From Ischnura elegans (Eukaryota; Arthropoda; Insecta; Odonata; Coenagrionidae): 64,000 nt of DNA. The position numbers were made by a program, and so were the translations under genes. The notes beneath the pieces are model-generated. The model worked only from the letters and a program-made list of their open reading frames with translations. It made no database searches and was not told the DNA's origin. Of the stretch, positions 24,026 to 60,520 are shown piece after piece (positions within the stretch are counted from its first letter, which is position 1; every line of letters starts with the position of its first letter). The DNA lies in NCBI RefSeq assembly GCF_921293095.1, contig NC_060246.1:86053030-86117029 (forward strand), in the 5' to 3' direction.

Positions 24026-24822
24026 TGCCCGAGTGGGTCAATTTGACCTTCTATGACCATGTATGCATATTTTACTAAAAATACGTATTTCCTTCCCAGT
24101 TTAATTATTAATATTGTTTATAAAGCATTTGGGAGGGTATTAGAAATTTTAATTAGACAACAATATTAAAAGTGTAGTTGTTCAACAATTTCTAAGGTGT
24201 TATGGGACACTAGCTTCCACAAATTTGTGAATACCTATCACTTTTCCTCTGATGGGTTCGAGAGGTACAAAGATTTTCAATGGTATCAGGTTAAAAAAAA
24301 ATTACAGTAACCTTTTGTATATTTATGGTTTTTTTTTGGGAATATCCCGCGTCAGGTTATTAAAATGGCCGACGTTTCTTCTCCTATGCCGGAGACCTCA
24401 TCAGGATCATTTGCCTTGATGAGGTCTCCGGCATAGGAGAAGAAACGTTGGCCATTTCAATAACCTGACGCGGGATATTCCCAAAAAAACCATGAATCTA
24501 CAAACATGGACCGCGAAAACTTTAGTAATTTGAGTAACCTTTTGACAAAAATCAATATAAAGCACACCGTCACATTGAATACAAAGGAACAGTAGAAAGT
24601 CTTCAAATGAATTTGATAGTCTGAGTCAAAATGAGCCATTTGGGCATGGCAGGTATAAGTGATGAGAAAAAATAGAAAAAAAAATATCAGGCCTAACATT
24701 TGCACAGTGGTAAAGTAGTAAGGTAGTTTAAAGTCATGATATATGAGTCTAAAATTTATCTTCCTTTCAAAATAATCAACATAAATATTCTATTTTTGGG
24801 TCATATTGACCCAGCCGGGCAT
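24026..24822. mobile_element. Inverted-end element hosting the 24321 foldback (tentative piggyBac-like)
   Basis: The left has ATGCCCGAGTGGGTCAATTT and the right has GGGTCATATTGACCCAGCCG then GGCATTAT, an inverted pair about 0.8 kb apart. TTAA occurs just outside each end (24000..24003 and 24854..24857), but not abutting. No transposase is visible. The class assignment is a guess. Confidence 0.35.
24321..24499. repeat. Long foldback (palindromic) element
   Basis: The left arm (24321..24405) carries GGGAATATCCCGCGTCAGG and CTATGCCGGAGACCTCATCA. The right arm (24414..24499) is its near-perfect complement, with a loop of about 10 nt. The arms differ at only a few positions. Confidence 0.88.
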
Positions 24823-24857
24823 TATAGCGCTAAAGGAGAAAGGTGAGATTGATTTAA

Positions 24858-26630
24858 AGGAAATTTCTGTTTCCAGGATAATGTTCGAAGAAAAATTATG
24901 GGAGGTTATCTGCTTTTGGCAGGCTTGATTAGCATGAGGTTAGTGGGTGATTGGAGCGGTAAATGTGAGATGTTCATGATAAATGAAAGATTTGTTTTTA
25001 AGAAACTTTCTATATTTCTAGCACAATATGCAAATTTGAATGACAATGTTCTTTTGTTCAGAATGAATAGCAAGAATTTATACCAAGTTAGACCCGAATC
25101 CAATCCAGTTAATGGACTCTAAAACACAATTCATATGATCAAACCACCATAGTACATGCAGTAGAATATATTCAAATTATTCATTTGGTGTGGCCCAGAG
25201 GTGTGCCCACATGAAAGTTATTATTATTTCTTGAGAGTTTTTTCTGATATGTATGTATTAATGTAGTAACAGCAGCATTACTCAATCCACTGAGTTACCA
25301 ACAGCAACATTAAAATGGCCCTCAGATGATGTCAATAAAAATTCAGTTTTGAAATTGAAATGTTCCTGTACTTCCTACAAAGCATGTGGTTGAAACTAGC
25401 AACATTTCAGTGATGCAGTCTGCCCTGGCATACCCTTGGCATTCATAGGGAAATTTTGAGATCTTGAATTATAGCTGATGTTTTTATAATGGGTCATTTT
25501 CGTTGTTTCAAAAATTTCTTCCCTGCCATTCGTAAATTACTGTTGGCCATCATCAACCTTATATAATTAATTTATGTAATGAAAATAGTATTTAAAGTGA
25601 TATCTAAAGAGCCTCGAAATGTAGTTATTTTAGCCTCAAACATTAAAATTGAAACTGAATAGAGAAGCAACAAGGACAATGACAGTGAAAGGAGCAATTT
25701 ATACAATGAACCAACCCATTAGGTGACATTTTCCAAAATGAGTAAAAATTGAAGCGAAGGATGACCAACAATTAGTTCACACCTGCGACTGGCATCTAAG
25801 CATAGAATTAACCAAGTACTCTTGGCTTTAAACCACGCCCCTATCATTGCTGATACTTTCAATATAACAGAGAAAATTTTATCATGGCTGTCTTTTGCAT
25901 GTCTTGCATGGTTAAAAATACAGTCTTTAATTCTATGGAAAGACTCAAAATTTATGATTTATTCATGATTTCAATGCATTTGTGAGAAAATAGGAGAGTC
26001 TTCCTAGTTACTTATATCTTTGAGAGTACTCATTCTGACCTAGGGGTTATTTATTGATTACCATCATTTGCATTGAAAAGTGAAGAAAATAAATAATTCA
26101 ATCCAGGATTATTGATGTAAGTTTGCTACCCAATATAATAATTCCTTGTTTAGAGGAGCGAAAGACTTACAGTGGATCTAAGATTAGTGATGACTATAAT
26201 AGGAGCCTCAAAACCATGGTTCAAATGGCAGGAGCATGAAATCCACATTATCCGTGAATGAGGGAATGCTTCCTCAAAAAGATTAAAACAGAACTAGGAG
26301 AAAGTGAAGTAACTTGCTTGTACAGATAATATTGCTAATAATCGATACCACTTTTCAGAGGAACATAATTCCATGCCACTACAAACTTTGAGCACTTGCA
26401 AATATGACAAAACGAAAACCTTTTCAATAAGTAGCCTCAACACACCCTTTCAAAATACTTGGTTAATCATTGAACCTCATGCAAGTCATGAAGTTAAGTA
26501 CTTTTGAAGTTCTCCTACAGGTTACCTAACTACTTAATTGTACCTCATAGAGTAAATAAATATAGTTTAAATGAGCATTCGAGATATGTACCACTTATTA
26601 ATGATTTCCTGACACACAATTCAGGTGAAT
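24858..26630. other. Intergenic, AT-rich, nothing recognised
   Basis: Short ORFs overlap on both strands at 24898..25122. There is no conserved domain and no element borders that I can see. A tRNA-like B-box in reverse orientation may lie near 25780. Confidence 0.4.
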
Positions 26631-26783
26631 TCTTCTTGGGAATTCCACCAGGTGAGTTAATCAAGCATGGCCAACTTTTCATTGGCTAAATCTGCTGTTG
26701 TCCTCAGGACATTGACGCAACTGATGATGGCAGAGTTAGCCATCGACATCTTATCAACTCACCTGGTGGAATTCTTGAGAAGA
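26631..26783. repeat. Foldback repeat with CACCAGGTGAGTT arms
   Basis: The left arm GAATTCCACCAGGTGAGTT (26640..26658) is complementary to AACTCACCTGGTGGAATTC (26755..26773). The inside continues to fold imperfectly (GGCTAAATCTGC / GCAGAGTTAGCC). Two short ORFs here are incidental. Confidence 0.75.
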
Positions 26784-27065
26784 CTTCACTCAAAACATTC
26801 AAGATACCAAAGAAACTACACCATTGAAGGTTCTATGACCATGAATAAATAGTCAACATAAAGGTGAACAAGAAGAAATTCATACTAGGCCCACTTCCTC
26901 TATAAGTATATGCACTCTGAATGTATCATATACATCATCTATCAACAAAATGATGGAAAATCAGAGGGGCTGGCTAACACTGGGATTCTATTTTAACTAT
27001 ATTACTGTAAATTTAAATGGAAGCCACAGGTAAGATGAAAAACAAACAATTTATGTAATACAAAG

Positions 27066-27071
27066 TTTATT
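27066..27071 (-). terminator. Poly(A) signal of the small secreted gene
   Basis: AATAAA on the minus strand, about 216 nt past the stop codon, followed by a T/GT-rich stretch (27040..27060 read in reverse complement). Confidence 0.5.
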
Positions 27072-27286
27072 AAACTTCAATGATAATACATCTCAGCGAT
27101 AATATAAAAAGGCATTAAAAAATGAAAATGAATCAATGTTATGAATGCTTTAAAGGTACATGAGAAGATAACACGGCTGTTGAATTGAACCTGAAAAATG
27201 TAAGGACAAAATGAGTGAAGGAGACACAGGAAATAGGAAACGTACTGCAATGGAAATTAGAAGCTATTTTCACTCACATGAAGTAT

Positions 27287-27604
27287 CTATTTCCCGAGCA
27301 AAAGAAGCTTTTTAAGCTTCAACTTCTTCAACAGAAAAATGGACCTTTGGTCAGACGGTGAATTATTCCATCCCTTTGATTCATCTGTAGGGTCGTCATC
27401 CAGGGGTAGAGCTATGGTGACATACACCATCACTGCAACCAGCATCAACACAATTGCCTAAATGTAAAAAAAACACAAATTTAGAAGGCAACTACGGACA
27501 CTTCCCGCTGCGGAAACGTGGAACAACCCAATACAAAAACACGGCGCAAGAGGAAATTTAACGGCAAGAAAATAAGGTGAAATGATTACAAGATGAAACT
27601 TCAT
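27287..27604 (-). CDS. Putative small secreted precursor with cationic amphipathic C-terminal peptide
   Basis: Two-exon minus-strand gene that I predict: exon 1 27590..27604 (ATG, five codons), a 132-bp GT-AG intron, and exon 2 27287..27457 ending TAG, for 61 residues. A tiny first exon carrying only the start of the signal peptide is typical of arthropod secreted and cuticular protein genes. The spliced N-terminus is MKFHL plus a hydrophobic run (AIVLMLVAVMVYVTIALP), a clear signal peptide. An acidic, polar spacer follows (LDDDPTDES..., residues 24-43). After Gln-Arg comes a Lys/Leu-only amphipathic tail with six lysines, ending LLLLGK. The Gly-Lys end could be trimmed and amidated. The layout resembles antimicrobial-peptide precursors, but I recognise no family; a cuticular or other hydrophobic secreted protein remains possible. 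TATA, initiator and poly(A) signal are all correctly placed. The donor CTT|GTAATC is not a strong one. Confidence 0.6.
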
Positions 27605-27670
27605 CGTGGTCTTTAAAGCCGGCTTCTGAGACTATCGTCCTCACTCAATGGATACGGTTCCAAATGTGGT

Positions 27671-27700
27671 GAATGACTGCCGCTTGTCAAGTCTTATATA
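27671..27700 (-). promoter_or_regulatory. Core promoter: TATA box and initiator of the small secreted gene
   Basis: On the minus strand TATATAAG (27693..27700) is followed, about 26 nt downstream, by CAGTCATTC (27671..27679), an initiator-like site. That puts the transcription start near 27674 and gives a 5' UTR of about 70 nt before the ATG at 27604. TATA-dependent promoters are typical of regulated secreted-protein genes. Confidence 0.55.
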
Positions 27701-28353
27701 CTACCCCGAGTTTCGAAAGCCCGCGCGAAGTGGCCACTTTCACTACATTACAACACCCAGAGTCATCTCCGTCCTTCTTTCGGTCTTTGTCCGAAACCTT
27801 GAAAATTCCGAGCCTCACCTTGGCTATAATATCCGAAGGACTTCCTGGGCTTTTAAGGTATTCCTTGTTGATGAAGTCATTTGCTTTCAGGCGATCTTCG
27901 TCGATGTTGACGGACACATGACAACGCCCTTCATCTTCATCACTCTATTACAGGTGGCTACTGGCAGTTGCACATAGAACTGTTAGCTTAATACCTTGCA
28001 GATCATTCCAGAATCAATTCCTTCGCCAATTCACTGTTATCAGCGTTTACGTAGCCAGTTTAAAATATGGATGTAGATCCACCCGAGCTCGTACTTCTCA
28101 TCCTTCGCAGCCATCACAGCTGTTGGATTTGGACACCTTCGAAATGAAAAGGGAAATATTTATAATACTCAGAAAATATGGTAAAGTTATCACTTAATCC
28201 TAAAGTGCTTTAATTCTTACAATCACATATATATAAATAACTCTGCGAGCTAGTTCGGGCGGATTACAGCATTGTCGAAATGGGAGCGGAGCTAGCGCCT
28301 GATGACTTAACCTACTCTACGTCAGTTGTATGCATGTAGATATTTTACCTTAC

Positions 28354-28567
28354 CTGTTTGAAATTTTAATAGATAAAATAAGACAAAATTATTGTTTTGC
28401 GCTGTTGCATGATTCAGAATGTTCGTTGATTGTGCAACATCGCCTTGTACGTTTCTGCCCTCTATTCTCGCTAAGTAAAAGTAATCAATGTGCTGTAGAG
28501 GGGTGAAGGAAATGTTGCCTGGAAAAGCCTCGTTTCCAGTTTTCCGTGGCGGGATGTAGGCAGCCAT
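28354..28567 (-). CDS. Candidate first coding exon of an unrecognised gene
   Basis: The minus-strand ATG at 28567 sits in AAGATGGCTGCC, a good start context. It opens 71 codons beginning MAAYIPPRKTGNEAFPG and ends at a strong donor, ACAG|GTAAGG (exon end 28354). I do not recognise the product. A possible second exon lies at about 28045..28122: an acceptor caacag followed in phase by a short frame including MAAKDEKYELGWIYIHILN and ending in a stop. A gene here would run head-to-head with CK2 alpha. It could also be a chance ORF. Confidence 0.3.
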
Positions 28568-30525
28568 CTTGGATTTTACTCTTTGGGAAGCCGGCTCACC
28601 TAAAAATACTTTAAGGAATTGGAAACTAAAGACGCCCTCAATCTGGCTCGTATTTGTAATTGAGACGGTTTAGATCCTGTAGATAACCAGGAGGACAATA
28701 ATTTGGGCTCGGAATGTATTAGGTATGGAGAGTTTAATTTTGAAGTTGTGTTCCTAGCTTATTACTCAATTCAAGTCCTCGGTTAATGGCGTGCTTCTCC
28801 CCGTCGGAATGTATTAAGCAAGTCTGGCCCGTGAACACGAGACGAGGAGTGGTCTAAAATGCCTTATTAAAACAATAATTTTTGTTTGAACGAAAGTGCT
28901 GTATTCTTAATTTTATCGGAAATCCAAACTTAAGTTAGGAAATGGTGTGGTAGACGTGATGTGTCCCGTCTAGTGCGTGTGTGGTGCCTAATATGCTCCT
29001 ATTTCTATAATTTTCGATATGAATACCAATTTCTACGCTTTATAACGGAAAGGTTTTCCGTTTAGTTGTCTTTTGAGGTGGGTGGTGAGTTGCTGTAAAT
29101 CCCATTAGGGACTTGAGGTGATATTACACTAAGCCTGAAATTCTTCGTAACTCGATTTCTGTGGTATTTCTTCCGAAGGGCACCTCTTTACATCTTTAAC
29201 GGTTTGAAGGTAGGCCAGTAGTATTATTGTAGCGGTATTTTTAAATATATATTTCATTTTCCGATGGTCTGTAGTGTGAGCTCAGATTTTCATTTGCTAT
29301 ATTAGCGCCTTCCTCATATCATTGTCATTCATTAAACTCAATAACGCCAGGTTTGGCATCAAATTCACTTTAATTTGTTATTGTCTTGGGTATGTTGGAT
29401 ATAAGTGTCGTTTGTGTTGGTCAGTATCCACATCGCCTTACTTGTTGTACATCATCATCCTAGTTGTCGTACTGTGCGATCGCAGTAGATATCATCTTTA
29501 TGGTTTCTACTAGTAGTAAATTACTAAAATATGTCATTTGAGACAATACCATTGCCGCGTGGGTGATATTTGTGTTTTATGGCCGATATTTGTCTAGCGT
29601 TACTTGTCCATGGCCGAATTATGTTCTACAAGTTATCTAATACCTTTAATTTTCTTATTTTCTCCCCCAGTCGTTATTGGTAATGGGTTAGGGTGCCCTT
29701 GAAAAATCTTGTGTAAAAGTAATAACTACTACGTGATTTATTTGCACATCCATTTCGTGCTTTGGGATTAATTGTGTTTGTGGAGGCGTGGTTTAAAGTT
29801 ATCGCCAAAATGGTGTGAAGGTGGCGAATATATCGCGCATAAATTTATTTATTCTTTTTAAGCCCTATTCCTGATCCTTTTTACTCACTTCATGTTTATG
29901 CACGTTTGTCTCTGCCATTTGCATTGCAGGGGTGGTTGTATAGCTAGGCTATATTATTTATTCGAAAGGACCAGTTTGCTCCATTCATATACCTCAGAAT
30001 ACTTTTCCATATATCGTGGTCGTAATCTTACTCTTGTATAAACATAAATTCAATTCATCGGAGCTCATGTGTGAGTCAAGATTGTAAATGGCGATATGAC
30101 CAGAATTGTTTTGGGCCTACTGCATCTATGTAAAGTACGATCAAGTAAGTAGAAGGCTCAAAAACCTAGATATCGTTTTGATTCTCAGGTTTTGCCTGTA
30201 GATTTTCCATTTGTGGGAAATTAGTGAACTTAAATGGATATAGTTTTTTTCAATCACGGCTTACCCGTGGCAACTGGCAACGTCATGAAACGGTCCTCAA
30301 GCTAATTGTGAAGTAGGGCCTTCATCGTCGGTTACTTTAGTAGAATTTCCAGAGAAACCTAAATTGTAAGCCTCTTCTCTTAGGTTGTTGGTAAAATTTT
30401 TGTGCTTAACCTATCAATGACCATGCGTGATAGAAGTGTGTATCTATTGTGGTGTATGCCTTAAGTGTCAATAATTACTTGTGGTTGGTTCATTCGTTCT
30501 ATAGTCGTGTTTCGACTCTTTTTAG
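28568..30525. promoter_or_regulatory. Region upstream of CK2 alpha; probable promoter, not resolved
   Basis: The CK2 alpha promoter and untranslated first exon should lie here, but I find no TATA box or clear first exon. The sequence is moderately AT-rich and free of the MITEs that crowd the left side of the window, which fits a promoter/5' region under constraint. No other gene is visible. Confidence 0.3.
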
Positions 30526-30680
30526 GAGTCCAAAGGCAGGCTTATGGTGCGGCTTCGATTTCCTTCTTGAAGTGGTCTGCTGCCTCCACAACAGCTTACC
30601 CACGACCACTGCTGCCCTCACTTGTTTCACACAGTTTTTCAACTGATAAACCCAGATCTGGATTGGGAAAGCCGTACATG

Positions 30681-57084
<26,404 letters not shown>

Positions 57085-60000
57085 AGCCAGCGCCTCGAGA
57101 CGGTTCTTCAGGCGAAGTGCCAGTGAGTGGATGTATGCATTTTGGAGAATGCGCGAGGGAATGCGCTTTGAGAAATCATCCTGCTGCCATTGGAAGTTGT
57201 GTATATTGTGTGGGGCAAAAGGAAAGTGGACATTCAACAACTTGAAGGTGCAGGGGGGGTTTTTGCCACCCTGGTTACCCTCTTTCTGCCCTCCTTTCAA
57301 GGTCAATGTGGGAACATAAGAAATAGCTGACCCTTGGCCGTATTGCCTGTGTACTCTAGTGCCGTGTGTGTTGGAATGTGCATTAGTGCACTGAGGATAT
57401 TTTGACAGGGACGGGAACCGACGATTCATTATTATTTTTTTATTTGAAGCATTGTTGTATCTGAAGTGCTGGTGCAGAGCAATGATTCAGTTGAGCAGAA
57501 GCTCTTTAGGAGGAGTATTTGTGTGAGTGCTTGCTCTGTAGGCATACCATTTGCAACTTGTATTGGCTGAAAGTTGTTTTCACTCCGCAGGAGAGAGGAA
57601 GTGGGAAAGGATGAGTGTATTAAGATTCGTTCAAACTCACTGAAAACCCTTTCTGATTTATTTTTGGCACCAACCTCTGCCTCTCTCTCTCTCTCTTCTG
57701 CATGTCTCCCCTTCCAGGTCGCTGTAATTATGTTCATGGTCTCCAATACTCTGGAGTCGTTCATGTCTCTTGTAATTTCCCATGTCTTTTGCATCCTTAA
57801 CCTCCATGCTTCATTCCCATCTTGAAGTTAATTATATTGTATGCACCATGTATATGTCATGTTGACAATATGCTTTTGACTATTTGGCTGCATTTTGAAT
57901 TTGAAAAAGGTGTGCATTTTTACCAATATAAGGGGAGATGTTTTTCCATGTGGGCAGAAGTAGCACCCATTTTGAGTGGTTGAATTTGAGTCTGTTAACC
58001 TAATCCTTCATTTCCTATCCAAATACCCTTTCATTCCCATGAGGATGTTATCTTGAAATTTTAAATTCTTAAAACGAATCGTCATTTAATTGTTATGGCT
58101 TCTGGGATGAAAGTGTTAACAATAAATCAATGGTTCACGTGAAAAGGTCTAGTTTCCTTATAGATTGTGAATTAAACTAGGAAGTGCAAAATTTAAAATT
58201 TCTACAAAAACTGAATTTTATGTAGAAGAAAGTATTACTATACATCAGGTGTAATGTAATTCATGGCATTGCTTCAAGGGAGATAAGGTGAAGGTGCAGA
58301 GATGTGATTCCTGAGCTCATGGGTGTTAATTTTTATCCATGTGTGCATGGTTTTGATGAGGTTTCTGTTAGAAGATAGAAATGAAAGGTTATGATTGGGC
58401 AAGAAATGAAGGTTAAAATAGTCTCTTTGGGGAGCATGGGGCATGGGAGGAATTGGTTTTGCATATTTGTTGTGCAGTTACGTCAAGTGGTTGGTGATAA
58501 TGTTTTAACCAGTTGTTCTGTTTGAATCTTTTGTCCATTGCCTTTCAACACCATTAGCCCATTGTTTGCCGTCCTAGAAAGCTACACAATTCAGTTCATC
58601 ATTAATGTACCTCCTGTGGTTTTGTGTGCCATAATTTGTCATGGCTGATGGAATTCCTCCCAAGTAACTTGGTGCATCCTGTAACCTATCTCCCTGTTGA
58701 GGAATGCTAATTGAGAAGGCAGGTTTTTTGTGTGTGAATGAAAGTATGAATGGTTTTATTGAATTGCATCCCCTTTGCTGAAAGCTGAAAGGAAATGCCC
58801 TAGCTGAGGTATCTTGAGTGATGGCTCTTATTGAGGCTTCGTCATGTGCTGGCACCTGATTGAACCTCCTTTCTTGTGGCTACCTCTCTCAATACCTCTG
58901 GTCCCCCATGGCTCCTTCTATTTCATTTTAACATTTTTCCCTTCTATCTTTTTGCACTGCATTTTAACAATCTGGCATTTCTACTTCGACTGATCCTCTT
59001 TAAAATTTATTTATGAGTTCTGTTTGGGTTTAAAAATTGGGTTGTTTATTTACATGCAACTAAGTTTGACCACACTAAGGTTGAGTTTCTCAATTGATTT
59101 TCATCAAACATCGCACTTGTCGACCTGAATTGATTCTTAATGATGATTTCATAATGATGGCCATTACCCGTGAAATACCGTTGAATTCAAAAGTTAAAAC
59201 TCATCACATGTAAAAAGTCAGCCCTAAATTTGTCGGACATGAATTACATTTTGCTTAAGTTGCCATCAAGAGGTTTTCTCTTACCTTTGTGAATAAACTA
59301 TTTACAGCGATAATTGGTTGCTATAAATATTATTTGAAATTTAAATATCAACATGATAGAGCTACTGCCCAGGCACTAAGTTTTCTCTATTGTATGCCTA
59401 ATAGAAGCACTTATCTCTTCTGGTAAAATAGTTTGCGAACAATAGTCTTTTACTAGGCATATCTGTTGTGGTTTGTCCTTTAATTTAATTCTTTACCCTT
59501 GCTGGATATTTGAGGAATCTTTTCTGCATTAAGTAAGAGGATTTACCAATTATATATCAACTGGAGGAGAACACTTGAAGGATGGGAAAGCTGCATTACT
59601 GTAAAAAATGTGAAATTATCATTTTTTGTTAGTGTGAGCTTAAAGCATGCTTTGCATAGAGAGAACAAGTACTATGCACTTATTTATTTGTATGAAGCCA
59701 TATATATATGTGTGTAAATAAATATATATATGTTAACATGAAATAAAAAACTTCTACTGGATTTGTAATAATTTAGGTTGGCCTTGGTGGGTGAGATACT
59801 GTAAATGTGTGAATAGTGCTGGTGGTGAGCTGAAAATCCACTGGCCACAAGGCTTACTCTAGTTGCGGCTTTCCCATTCTATAGCACCTCATTTGTAAGA
59901 ACACTAAATTCCTGATGTAATGAAGAAAAATCTCCTGGTCAACGTGGAGACCATTTGAATGAGTTATAGTAAATTGTGATGAAAGAGAGAGAGAGAAAAT

Positions 60001-60520
60001 GACTGTATGATGAATGTGTGTGACATGAATAACAGTTGTTCATAGTTTCAAGAAGCTTGAGTGGTGACCTTGTTTTAATGTGTCAACTCAAATACTTCAT
60101 TATAAAAATGAACCTTTCGTGTGTACAATTTAACATCTGTAACATTCGGTACTTTGAGAAAGGGACTGTAATAAACATTTTTTCATGTATAAAACGTTTA
60201 AATAACAGTTTAAGTCAGTTTTTCAAACTATTTTAGTGGTGCCATAAGTTATTACTCCTTTGGACCACAACTCACTCTGTAAGTATAGTCACCATGCTGC
60301 ATTTTGTACATAGGCCTTTTCTCAGGTTGTCTTTAAAGGTATTCTTTCGTAAGCATCTAAATGGGTTTGGAAGTGGACTTCTATTGGGGCCACCATGGTG
60401 CTCATCCTTAAAATAGTATACTTGTATTTATTATGATTGTACATTTTACATTTGTTAGATTTAATTATAGCCAATAATTTTTAAGTTTAAAAATTTTGGT
60501 CAATAAAACATATTGGTTAT
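57085..60520 (+). other. CkIIalpha: CK2 alpha 3' UTR / downstream region
   Basis: Follows the stop codon. Candidate poly(A) signals are AATAAA at 58121..58126 and 60502..60507, the latter followed by a T/GT-rich stretch, so the 3' end cannot be fixed. It also holds a TC microsatellite (about 57681..57696), a GA microsatellite (about 59982..59994) and a TA/TG-rich tract (about 59700..59732). No further coding sequence is recognised. Confidence 0.4.

Noticed and set aside
24457-24705. 82-codon minus ORF with Phe-rich hydrophobic start
   Set aside because: Begins inside a sequence flanking the 24321 foldback and overlaps it; hydrophobicity follows from A/T runs.
27687-27917. 76-codon minus ORF upstream of the small secreted gene
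   Set aside because: It overlaps the TATA box and lies upstream of the inferred start site; treated as promoter sequence.
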